NCBI RefSeq assembly: GCF_016864195.1
Contig: NZ_CP045202.1
Location: 1,829,001-1,893,000, forward strand
Reading direction: 5' to 3'
Length of the DNA: 64,000 nucleotides
Source of the DNA: Dechloromonas sp. TW-R-39-2
Lineage (GTDB): Bacteria > Pseudomonadota > Gammaproteobacteria > Burkholderiales > Rhodocyclaceae
The position numbers and the translations under genes were made by a program. This document shows positions 1-8,172 of this stretch, piece after piece. Within the stretch, counting starts at the first letter, position 1, and every line of letters begins with the position of its first letter. Under the pieces are notes generated by a model that made no database searches, was not told where the DNA came from, and was given only the letters and a program-made list of their open reading frames with translations.

Positions 1-2
1 TC

Positions 3-1799
3 CAGGGACAGACGGTCAATCCCGATACCTTTGTGCTGACGCTGCCCATGGTGCATGGTGCCGAAGCACTGGCCCTGCTGGTTTTTGTCGGTGGTTTGTC
101 CGCCGCCACGGGGATGGTAATTGTCGAAACCATCGCATTGTCGACCATGGTCTGCAACGATCTGGTTATGCCATGGTTGCTGCGGTCGACCCTGCTGAAA
201 GGGGAAAAAAGCCAGGATCTGTCCGGCTTGCTGATTGCCATTCGGCGAATTGCGATCGCCCTGATCCTGCTGCTGGGCTACATCTATTTTCGGGCTGCCG
301 GTGAAGCTTATGCGCTGGTCGGCATTGGTTTGATTTCATTTGCTGCCGTTGCCCAATTTGCGCCAGCCATGTTTGGCGGCATGTACTGGAAACAAGGGAC
401 GCGTTCAGGGGCCATCGCCGGTTTGCTCGGTGGCTTTGCAGTTTGGGCTTATACCCTGCTGCTTCCCTCATTTGCCAAATCGGGCTGGATCGCGCCGGAT
501 TTTGTCGAACACGGCTTGTTCGGGATCGCCGCATTGAAGGCCCAGGCTTTGTTCGGACTGGCCGGCATGGACGAGATATCCCACTGCCTGTGGTGGAGCT
601 TGCTGGTTAATACCGGGCTGTATGTTGCCGTTTCGCTGAGCTCGCGCCCGAGCGCCGTCGAAGCTCGGCAGGCTGAACGTTTTGTCGACGTCTTTCGCCA
701 TTCATCTCCGCTGGCTGAAGCGCGTTTGTGGCGTGGCCAGGTTTCGGTTGAAGGGCTGGTCGGATTGCTGGAGCGCTTTCTCGGGCCGCAACGTGCGCAT
801 CAACAACTGGATCTTTACGCTGCGTCGCGTGGTGTGCATGTCTGGCGCAAACTGCCAGCCGATGCCGATTTCGTTCGCTTTGCCGAAGCCGAGCTGGCGG
901 GAGCGATCGGCTCGGCCAGCGCCCGGGTGATGGTTGCTTCGGTGGCCCAGGAAGAAGATCTCGGTTTGGACGAAGTGCTCGATATTCTCGATGAAGCGTC
1001 GCAGGTGCGGGCTTATAGCCGCGATCTGGAAATCAAGCAGCAGGAGCTGGAAGCGGCGACTCAGGAATTGCGCGAGGCAAATGAGCGTTTGCGCGAGGTC
1101 GACCGCATGAAAGACGATTTCATTTCAACGGTGACCCACGAACTGCGTACGCCGCTGACGTCGATTCGCGCCTTGTCCGAAATGCTGCATGAAGATCCCA
1201 AGCTGGAACTGGTCGAACGGCGGCGCTTTCTCGGCATCATCGTTGGTGAAGCCGAGCGTCTGACACGGTTGATCAACCAGATCCTGGACATGGCCAAGAT
1301 GGAATCGGGACATGCCGAATGGACCAGCAGCGAGGTTGATGTTGGTGAAGTCGTGCGTGAAGCCATCGAGTCCCTGGGCCAGCTTTTCCGCGAAAAAGGC
1401 GTTCGTCTCGACAGCGAAATTGCGCCCGATATTCCGAGGGTGCTGGCGGATCGGGATCGCCTGACGCAAGTGATGATCAACCTGTTATCGAATGCGGTGA
1501 AATTCGTTCCCGGTCAACGTGGACAGGTTCGTGTCAGGGTGACGGCAGATACTGGGCAGGTTCGAGTCGAGGTTTCAGACAATGGCCCCGGCTTGACGGC
1601 TGACGAATGCAATGTCATTTTTGAAAAATTCCGTCAGGGTGGGAATACACTGACCGACAAGCCGCAGGGAACCGGGCTGGGTCTGCCGATCAGCCGGCAG
1701 ATCGTTGAATTTTTTGGTGGTAATCTCTGGGTTGAAAGCCGACCCGGAGACGGTGCGAATTTCATTTTCACGGTGCCCTTGCCGGCATCGGAGGAATAA
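3..1799 (+). CDS. Sodium:solute symporter-STAC-histidine kinase fusion (5' partial)
   Basis: The reading frame is open through the left edge, so the N-terminus is missing. What remains starts in the last membrane helices of a sodium:solute symporter (SSS) domain. A soluble STAC-like segment (roughly 690-1000), a short coiled coil and a HisKA domain follow; the phospho-acceptor His is the CAC at 1137 in THELRTPL. The HATPase domain shows NLLSNAVKF (N box), DNGPGL (G1), an F box and GTGLGL (G2), so the kinase looks complete. Architecture resembles CbrA/CrbS sensors, which couple a transporter-like module to a kinase, but no PAS domain is visible. It probably senses an external organic acid or amino acid and phosphorylates the receiver protein 17 bases downstream. 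The ligand is unknown. Confidence 0.9.
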   Translation, partial: QGQTVNPDTFVLTLPMVHGAEALALLVFVGGLSAATGMVIVETIALSTMVCNDLVMPWLLRSTLLKGEKSQDLSGLLIAIRRIAIALILLLGYIYFRAAGEAYALVGIGLISFAAVAQFAPAMFGGMYWKQGTRSGAIAGLLGGFAVWAYTLLLPSFAKSGWIAPDFVEHGLFGIAALKAQALFGLAGMDEISHCLWWSLLVNTGLYVAVSLSSRPSAVEARQAERFVDVFRHSSPLAEARLWRGQVSVEGLVGLLERFLGPQRAHQQLDLYAASRGVHVWRKLPADADFVRFAEAELAGAIGSASARVMVASVAQEEDLGLDEVLDILDEASQVRAYSRDLEIKQQELEAATQELREANERLREVDRMKDDFISTVTHELRTPLTSIRALSEMLHEDPKLELVERRRFLGIIVGEAERLTRLINQILDMAKMESGHAEWTSSEVDVGEVVREAIESLGQLFREKGVRLDSEIAPDIPRVLADRDRLTQVMINLLSNAVKFVPGQRGQVRVRVTADTGQVRVEVSDNGPGLTADECNVIFEKFRQGGNTLTDKPQGTGLGLPISRQIVEFFGGNLWVESRPGDGANFIFTVPLPASEE

Positions 1800-1816
1800 C
1801 AAGGGAGACAAAACGC

Positions 1817-2188
1817 ATGCCTAAAAAAATCCTTATCGTTGACGACGAACCCAATATTGTCATTTCGCTCGAATTCCTGATGAAAAAGGAAGGTTTCGAG
1901 GTAGCGGTCGCCGGTGATGGCGATGAAGCGCTGGGCAAGGTAGCCAGCTTTGCGCCGGATCTGATTTTGCTCGATGTCATGATGCCGAAAAAATCCGGAT
2001 TCGAAGTGTGTGAAGCTTTGCGCGCCGACCCTGCCCATGCCGCCTTGCAAATTGTCATGTTGACGGCCAAGGGGCGTGACACCGAAGTCGCCAAGGGCCT
2101 GGCCATCGGTGCCGATGCCTATGTCACCAAACCATTTTCGACCAAGGATCTGGTGGCGCGCGTCAAGAGCATGCTCGGCACCGCCTGA
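1817..2188 (+). CDS. Single-domain response regulator (CheY-like receiver)
   Basis: This 123-residue protein is one receiver domain and nothing else. The acidic pair sits in VDDEPN, the phospho-acceptor Asp in LLDVMMP, the Thr in MLTAKG and the Lys in TKPFS, so all the switch residues are present. It has no DNA-binding or enzymatic output domain and therefore probably acts by protein contact or in a phosphorelay. A good ribosome site (AGGGAG) precedes the ATG. Its position directly after the symporter-kinase fusion makes it the likely cognate partner; CrbR-type regulators of CrbS systems carry a LuxR output domain, which this one lacks. Confidence 0.93.
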   Translation: MPKKILIVDDEPNIVISLEFLMKKEGFEVAVAGDGDEALGKVASFAPDLILLDVMMPKKSGFEVCEALRADPAHAALQIVMLTAKGRDTEVAKGLAIGADAYVTKPFSTKDLVARVKSMLGTA

Positions 2189-2256
2189 GTTGCCCTGCGC
2201 CGGTCGACCACCGGAACAGGCCGAAATTCCGACGAATATTTTCCGGATTGGCTGTC

Positions 2257-4419
2257 ATGAAGGCTAAACACCGTTTTATCGCTGCTGTCGTCGTGCTCGG
2301 GTTGTTGATGACCGGGCCGTTTGTCGTCACTTCCTTGCTGGTCTGGCTCGACATGAAAGATGCCGAGCGGGAGTTACTGACCAACCTGCTGCTTTCCCGC
2401 CTGCCGGTTGGTACCGTGATGACGCTGTTCGGGTTCGTGCTGGGCGTGCTGGTCCTGCACAGGCTGTTCAAGCAGTACGTCGAAGGCCTGTTGCGCATGG
2501 CTGAAACACTGCGTTTGATGCTTGGCGCCAATCGCAATTTTCGCGTCACGCCGGAGGGGCCGCCGGAAGTCCAGCAGTTGGCTCACGCCGCCAATGACCT
2601 GGCGCAGCAGCGCGACGAGTTGATGGATGACGTTGACGCCCAGATTTCGCGTGCCAAAGCCTCGGTCGAGGAGGAGAAAAACCGCCTCGCCGCCTTGATG
2701 TCCGAACTGGCACAGGCCGTTGTCGTGTGCAATCTCGATGGCCGTATCCTGCTCTACAACAACCGGGCACGCCTGCAATTCAAGGCGCTGGCCCAAGGGC
2801 CGACATCGGTTGCTGGCGGTGCGTTGATCGGTCTCGGTCGCTCGATTTTTTCGATTCTCGAAAAGAACCAGGTCGAACATGCCCAGGAAGTCATCAGCCA
2901 GCGCTTGCACGGCGGCAAGACGGCGATGGCCAATTTCATCACCACAACGCGCGGTGGCCAGTTGCTGCGCGTCCAGATGGTTCCCGTGCTTGCCGCATCG
3001 GCAAGCGAAGGTGAACCCGGCATGTCCGGTTACGTGCTGACGGTTGAGAACATTACCCGCAGCATGGAGCAGGAAGCTAGGCGCGATCAGGCCCTGCATT
3101 CGCTGACCGAGGGCAGTCGTTCGGCGCTTGGCAGCATTCGTGCAGCGGTGACCAACATGATCGACTATCCGGACATGGAAACCGAGTTGCGCGAACGCTT
3201 TGTCCGGGTTGTCGACGATGAGGCTGCCAAGATGAGTCAGCGGCTTGATCTGACCATGGCCGAGTTCTCCGATTCGATGAAAACCCGCTGGCCGCTCGAA
3301 GATATTCTCGGTATCGATATCATTGCCGCAGCCCAGCGGCGGATCGAAGACAAACTCAAATTGCCGATCAAGACGGAAGAGCTTGACGATGCGCTCTGGA
3401 TCAAGGCCGATAGTTTTTCACTGGTTTTTGCGCTGCTTTCGCTGGCTTCCAAGTTGCAGGATCACTACGAGCCGCGCGAACTGCGCTTCCGTCTTTCATC
3501 CGAGGGGAAACTGGCTTACCTCGACCTGATCTGGGCCGGCCCGGCCATGTCGTCCGAAACTTTCTACACCTGGGAAATGGAGTCGATGCAGGTCGGTGAC
3601 GAGACTTCGCCATTGTCGCTGCGCGACGTGATCGACCGGCATGGCGGGGAAATCTGGTATCAGCGGGAAAAGGCCGCGCATCGGGCTTTCTTCCGTTTCG
3701 TGCTGCCGGTCGCCATTCCTGAGGCCGGGCTTGAAGAGGATGAGCGCAAGCGCGGTTCCGGACGGCCCGAATATTACGATTTCGATCTGTTCAATTTTCA
3801 GGACAAGACGGTTGATCTCGACCGCAAGCTGAGCGAGTTGACCTACACCGTTTTCGATACGGAAACGACCGGGCTGGAGCCGTCGAATGGCGATGAAATC
3901 ATCCAGATCGGTGCGGCGCGGATCGTCAATAATCGCCTGTTGCGCCAGGAAAACTTCGACCAGATCATCGATCCGGAGCGTCCGCTGCGTCCGGAGGGAA
4001 TTCCGATTCACGGCATCACCGAGGACATGGTGCGTGGCAAGCCGACTATTGACGGTGTTCTGCCGGCCTTCCACGAGTTTTGCGAAGATACCGTGCTGAT
4101 TGCCCACAATGCCGCTTTCGACATGCGCTTCCTGCAACTCAAGGAAGAACGTACCGGCCTGCGTTTCTCGCAACCGGTGCTGGATACGCTGCTGCTTTCG
4201 GCCGTCGTGCATCCGAATCAGGAATCGCACAAGCTCGATGTGATTCTTGAGCGTCTCGGCATTCATATCGAGACGCGCCACAACGCACTCGAAGATGCGC
4301 TGGCAACCGGGCAGGTCTTCCTCAAACTGGTGCCGCTGCTGGAACAGAAAGGTATCGTGACGGTTCGCCAGGCGCTCGAAGCCTCCGAAAAAACCTACTT
4401 TGCCCGGATCAAATACTGA
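2257..4419 (+). CDS. Membrane kinase-like (degenerate) protein fused to a DnaQ-type 3'-5' exonuclease
   Basis: This 720-residue fusion starts with two membrane helices (about residues 7-30 and 48-70). A HAMP-like/coiled-coil stretch and a PAS-like domain (about 145-270) follow, then a region shaped like HisKA-HATPase, then a C-terminal exonuclease (about 530-705). The kinase part is degenerate: aligned with the upstream kinase, Glu285 occupies the phospho-His position, and N-box and G-box motifs are not recognisable. The exonuclease keeps a complete DEDDh set: Asp534 and Glu536 in DTETTG, Asp622 in HNAAFD, His675 and Asp680. ATG 2257 is preferred over an in-frame TTG nine bases upstream. Expected output is nuclease activity tethered to a membrane sensor; its substrate (DNA, RNA or small oligonucleotides) cannot be read from the sequence. 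Confidence 0.85.
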   Translation: MKAKHRFIAAVVVLGLLMTGPFVVTSLLVWLDMKDAERELLTNLLLSRLPVGTVMTLFGFVLGVLVLHRLFKQYVEGLLRMAETLRLMLGANRNFRVTPEGPPEVQQLAHAANDLAQQRDELMDDVDAQISRAKASVEEEKNRLAALMSELAQAVVVCNLDGRILLYNNRARLQFKALAQGPTSVAGGALIGLGRSIFSILEKNQVEHAQEVISQRLHGGKTAMANFITTTRGGQLLRVQMVPVLAASASEGEPGMSGYVLTVENITRSMEQEARRDQALHSLTEGSRSALGSIRAAVTNMIDYPDMETELRERFVRVVDDEAAKMSQRLDLTMAEFSDSMKTRWPLEDILGIDIIAAAQRRIEDKLKLPIKTEELDDALWIKADSFSLVFALLSLASKLQDHYEPRELRFRLSSEGKLAYLDLIWAGPAMSSETFYTWEMESMQVGDETSPLSLRDVIDRHGGEIWYQREKAAHRAFFRFVLPVAIPEAGLEEDERKRGSGRPEYYDFDLFNFQDKTVDLDRKLSELTYTVFDTETTGLEPSNGDEIIQIGAARIVNNRLLRQENFDQIIDPERPLRPEGIPIHGITEDMVRGKPTIDGVLPAFHEFCEDTVLIAHNAAFDMRFLQLKEERTGLRFSQPVLDTLLLSAVVHPNQESHKLDVILERLGIHIETRHNALEDALATGQVFLKLVPLLEQKGIVTVRQALEASEKTYFARIKY

Positions 4420-4420
4420 G

Positions 4421-5482
4421 GTGAAAGACGTTCTCGAACAGTGGCTGCCTTGCCAGCAATTGACCCGCCTCGATCGCGATCTGGCCCTGCTCGACGATGT
4501 TTCCAAGGCCGCAGGGCTGGCCGGTGAGGTGCGACGGCTGTCCTCGGCGCTGGCGGCAAGCAGTGCCGGCGGCACACAACTGACGCGTATTATTTCGTGC
4601 CTGAATGACCGGTTGACCGCGAAAGTCGTTGCTTTGACCGCCCGGCATCACCGTTTGCCGCCGGTCGAATGGTGCTGGCTGGCGCTTGGTTCGGAGGGGC
4701 GCCAGGAACAGACTTTCCTGACCGATCAGGACAACGGCCTGATCTTCAATGCCACCAGCCAGCAAGAGGCGGATGCCTTGCGCGAGCTTTTTTTGCCGTT
4801 CGCCGAGGCTGTCAATCAGCGTCTGGCCGAGTGCGGTTTTCTGCTGTGTCCCGGGAAAATCATGGCTGGCAATCCGGCCTGGTGCCTGTCGCTGGATGAA
4901 TGGCGCGAGAAATTCATCGACTGGGTACGCCGCCCCGATCCGGCCGCCTTGCTCAACGCCAGTATTTTCTTCGACTTGCGACCGCTCTACGGCACGCTTG
5001 AACTGGGTGAATCGTTGCGGACGCTATTGCTCTCGCTGACTGTTGATACGCCAGCGTTTCTTCACCTGATGGCGGCCAATGCCTTGCATGCCGAAGTGCC
5101 GCTCAATTTTCGCGGCGAAGTGGCGCTTGAGGAACACGGTGAGGTCGATTTGAAAAAATTCGGCAGCCGGATTTTTGTCGATGCCGCACGAATTTTTGCG
5201 TTGGCTTGCGGCGAACGCTCGGTGAATAGCGCGGAGCGCCTGCGTCGGGCAGGGCCGGCCGCCGGTTTGCTCGAAAGTGAGATTGCTGCGGTCGACGCCG
5301 CTTTTTCGCATGTTTTACGCCTGCGCTTGTTGCAGCAAGCAGCCGATGCGGCAGGTGGCAAGGTTGTCGGTTATGGCCTGAGGCCGGCAAGCCTGCATGA
5401 AATGGACCGGGCCATCCTGCGTGAGTCGCTCAAGCTGGCGCGCCGCCTGCAGCAGCGTCTCAAGTTAAACTATGCACTCTAA
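4421..5482 (+). CDS. DUF294-type nucleotidyltransferase-like protein, lacking cNMP/CBS domains
   Basis: The start is GTG 4421, one base after the preceding stop, which suggests translational coupling. The 353-residue product has an N-terminal helical region, a nucleotidyltransferase-like DUF294 domain with GSEGR (Gly90) and the acidic pair D102/D104 in TDQDNG, and a C-terminal DUF294_C-like domain. It closely resembles the C-terminal half of the next gene product but lacks the cyclic-nucleotide and CBS modules. The family is related to GlnD-type nucleotidyltransferases and is annotated as putative signal-transduction protein; no substrate is established. It is probably a duplicated and shortened paralogue that partners with its larger neighbour. 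Confidence 0.85.
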   Translation: MKDVLEQWLPCQQLTRLDRDLALLDDVSKAAGLAGEVRRLSSALAASSAGGTQLTRIISCLNDRLTAKVVALTARHHRLPPVEWCWLALGSEGRQEQTFLTDQDNGLIFNATSQQEADALRELFLPFAEAVNQRLAECGFLLCPGKIMAGNPAWCLSLDEWREKFIDWVRRPDPAALLNASIFFDLRPLYGTLELGESLRTLLLSLTVDTPAFLHLMAANALHAEVPLNFRGEVALEEHGEVDLKKFGSRIFVDAARIFALACGERSVNSAERLRRAGPAAGLLESEIAAVDAAFSHVLRLRLLQQAADAAGGKVVGYGLRPASLHEMDRAILRESLKLARRLQQRLKLNYAL

Positions 5483-5499
5483 TAAGAATTGAGGTTGCC

Positions 5500-7467
5500 G
5501 TGAGAACGCAGCAAGCAGACGAACAAGTGGCCGTTGGCCAGGTGGAAGCCAATTTGCGTCAGGAAGGACGCCGTCGCGTCGCCGGGAATACCCTGGCTTT
5601 CCTCAAGAATCATGCGCCATTCAGCAAAATGGGCAGCGCCGCGCTGCAATTGTTTGCCGATCAGGCGCAACTGGCGTTTTATCCGGCAGGCAGCGAGATT
5701 GTCGGCCCGGATGCCGGTAATGTCCGTTACTTTTACCTGATCGAGTCCGGTCAGGTGCAGGCCCGCCAGGCCGGTGAGGTGACCGTTACGGAATATTCCA
5801 TTCTCAGCCTGCAAGCCGGGGAAAGTTTTCCGATCGGTGCGGTGACGGCAGGGCGCCCCTCGACCAATACCTACACCGCGCTGGAAGACACTTTCTGCTA
5901 CCAGTTGCCGGCTGAGTTCTTCATGCAATTGATGCAGACCAGCCCTGAGTTCAACCTGTTCTGCACGCGTTACATCGCCAGCTTGCTCGACCAGTCGCGC
6001 CAGCAGTTGCAACTGCAGTTTGCCCAGCGGGCCAACGAGCAACAAACGCTTAACTCGCCGCTGGCCGGCATTGGTTCACGTTCGCCGATTACCGTACCGC
6101 CCGATACGGCCTTGCGTACTGCGCTGGAGACGATGTCGCAGGCTGGTATCGGTTCCTTGGTGATCGCCGATGCGGACAGCAAGCCGGTCGGTGTGTTTAC
6201 CCGCACAGATCTGCTCGACCGTGTCGTGCTGGCCAATGTGCCGCTCGAAGCACCGATCAGCCAGGTCATGTCGGTCACGCCATTCATGCTTGAAGAACAT
6301 GCCACGGCCTACGATGCCATGCTGGCCATGGCAACGCACGGGATTCGCCATGTGCTGGTGACGGATGCCGAAGGCAAGCTGACCGGCGTTGTTTCCGAGC
6401 GTGATCTCTTTGCGCTGCAACGCGTCGGTCTGCGCCAGATTCGCCAGTCGATCGATGGTGCGCCCGACGTTACAAGCTTGCAGCAATCCGCCGCCGATGT
6501 GCGTCAGTTGGCGTTCAACATGCTGGCGCAGGGTGTGGGTGCCGAGCAATTGACCCAATTCATTTCGGCGCTCAACGATGCGCTGACCCGCCGCGTCATC
6601 CAGCTCAATCTTGGCAACCATAATTTCGATGGTATCGAATGGGCCTGGCTGGCGTTTGGTTCCGAAGGGCGTGACGAGCAAACTTTCAGCACCGACCAGG
6701 ATAACGGCATCGTTTTCGATCCGCCCGATGCTGACGCGGTCGACGCACTGAAACAGCGTTTTCTGGCGTTCGCCCGGGATGTGAACAACGACCTTGATCG
6801 CTGTGGTTTCCCGCTGTGCAAGGGCAACATCATGGCCAGCAACCCGCAATGGTGTCTGTCGCTCAACGAATGGAAGGCGCAGTTCAGCGACTGGGTGCGC
6901 ATGCCGCATCCGGACGCCTTGCTGAATGCGACGATCTTTTTCGATTTCCGGCCGCTCTACGGCCAGAGTGCGCTGGCCGAATCGATGCGCGTGCACTTGC
7001 TGGTCCAGACCGCAAGCAGCCCGATGTTCCTGCGTGCGATGGCCAAGAATGCACTCGATGTCGAGCCGCCGCTCGGCAAGTTGCGTGATTTCCTGACTGA
7101 TCTGGAGCCGGGGCAGCCGGGCAAGATCGATCTGAAGAAATACGGTTCGCGGATCTTTGTCGATGTCGCCCGGATTTACGCACTGGCCGCCGGCGTGCAC
7201 AACACCAATTCGATTCAGCGTCTGCGCCTGGCTTCCAAGCGCCTGTCGATTCGTGACGATGAGATCAATGCCGTGCTTGAAGGCCTCGACTTCATCCAGT
7301 TGCTGCGCCTGCAGCACCAGTATCTCGAAGGCGAGCCGGGTACCCAGGGCGATAACCTGATCAATCCGGATAGCTTGAACGAGCTGGATCGACGCATCCT
7401 CAAGGAATCTTTCCGCCAGGCTCGCAAGCTTCAGACGCGCTTGAAACTCGATTACCAGGTGAATTGA
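5500..7467 (+). CDS. cNMP-binding/CBS/DUF294 nucleotidyltransferase-like signalling protein
   Basis: This 655-residue protein carries, in order, a cyclic-nucleotide-binding-like domain (about 40-165), two CBS motifs (about 185-310), the DUF294 nucleotidyltransferase-like domain with GSEGR at 387 and acidic residues D399/D401, and a DUF294_C domain. This is the full architecture of the COG2905 signalling family. CBS pairs usually bind adenine nucleotides, so energy or second-messenger sensing with a nucleotidyl-transfer output is plausible. The GTG start follows the previous stop by 17 bases. The cluster context implies a role in controlling the symporter or the sensor; this is inference. Confidence 0.88.
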   Translation: MRTQQADEQVAVGQVEANLRQEGRRRVAGNTLAFLKNHAPFSKMGSAALQLFADQAQLAFYPAGSEIVGPDAGNVRYFYLIESGQVQARQAGEVTVTEYSILSLQAGESFPIGAVTAGRPSTNTYTALEDTFCYQLPAEFFMQLMQTSPEFNLFCTRYIASLLDQSRQQLQLQFAQRANEQQTLNSPLAGIGSRSPITVPPDTALRTALETMSQAGIGSLVIADADSKPVGVFTRTDLLDRVVLANVPLEAPISQVMSVTPFMLEEHATAYDAMLAMATHGIRHVLVTDAEGKLTGVVSERDLFALQRVGLRQIRQSIDGAPDVTSLQQSAADVRQLAFNMLAQGVGAEQLTQFISALNDALTRRVIQLNLGNHNFDGIEWAWLAFGSEGRDEQTFSTDQDNGIVFDPPDADAVDALKQRFLAFARDVNNDLDRCGFPLCKGNIMASNPQWCLSLNEWKAQFSDWVRMPHPDALLNATIFFDFRPLYGQSALAESMRVHLLVQTASSPMFLRAMAKNALDVEPPLGKLRDFLTDLEPGQPGKIDLKKYGSRIFVDVARIYALAAGVHNTNSIQRLRLASKRLSIRDDEINAVLEGLDFIQLLRLQHQYLEGEPGTQGDNLINPDSLNELDRRILKESFRQARKLQTRLKLDYQVN

Positions 7468-7469
7468 GC

Positions 7470-8165
7470 ATGATCAGCCTCAAGAAATTTCTTTTCAAGG
7501 CCGGTTCGCTCGAACATTTACCGGGAGATGTTCGTCTTTCGCTTGAAAAGTGGCGAGCCAGCAAGCCGCCCGAACTCGACGAGGTGCATTTTCATACGCG
7601 CTATATCGTCATCGATATCGTGACCAGCGGCACCAAACCGGAAAGCGACCGGCTCCTGAGCATTGCGGCCACCTGCGTGCGGCAGGGCGTGATCGTGCCG
7701 GAGGATTCCTTGTTTATCGATCTGACCAGCCTGGAGCAGCATCAGGCGGCTACGGAAGAGGGGCTGGAGCAGGGTGCTGCGGTCGACCGGCAGTTGATGG
7801 CTTTTTTGCAATTTGCCGCCAAGGCGCCGCTGGTCACTTATCACGTTTCCTACGTCGGCGGTTTCCTGCAGCAGTTGTTCAAGGAGCGCCTGGGCGTCGA
7901 TTTTCAGCCGCAATGGGTCGATATGGCCTGGTTGCTGCCGGCCATGTTTGCCGAAAAGAGCCACAGCATCATGCCGCTCGACCAGTGGCTGGATGCTTTC
8001 GGCTTTGCCTCCGGGGTCGGACGGCGCGATGCGATGGACAACACCTTGATGCTGGCGCGTCTCTTCCAGATGCTGCTTGTTCGGGCGGCGGACAAGGATG
8101 TCGACACGGCGTTGCGCCTGGTCGAAGAGTCGCGCGCCAGCAGTTTCCTGCGTCGTACCCATTAG
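7470..8165 (+). CDS. DnaQ-fold exonuclease-like protein with degenerate active site
   Basis: This 231-residue protein starts at ATG 7470, two bases after the previous stop. It aligns with DEDDh exonucleases, but the catalytic set is broken. Motif I reads DIVTSG (Asp49 kept, the usual Glu replaced by Val51). The motif II region reads TYHVSYVGG, without the Asp. Motif III reads RRDAMDNT, with Arg where the His is expected and one Asp kept. It is annotated as DNA polymerase III epsilon-like in related loci, but catalysis looks unlikely. It may be a binding or scaffold version that works with the intact exonuclease encoded at 2257-4419. Confidence 0.8.
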   Translation: MISLKKFLFKAGSLEHLPGDVRLSLEKWRASKPPELDEVHFHTRYIVIDIVTSGTKPESDRLLSIAATCVRQGVIVPEDSLFIDLTSLEQHQAATEEGLEQGAAVDRQLMAFLQFAAKAPLVTYHVSYVGGFLQQLFKERLGVDFQPQWVDMAWLLPAMFAEKSHSIMPLDQWLDAFGFASGVGRRDAMDNTLMLARLFQMLLVRAADKDVDTALRLVEESRASSFLRRTH

Positions 8166-8172
8166 CCGCCGA

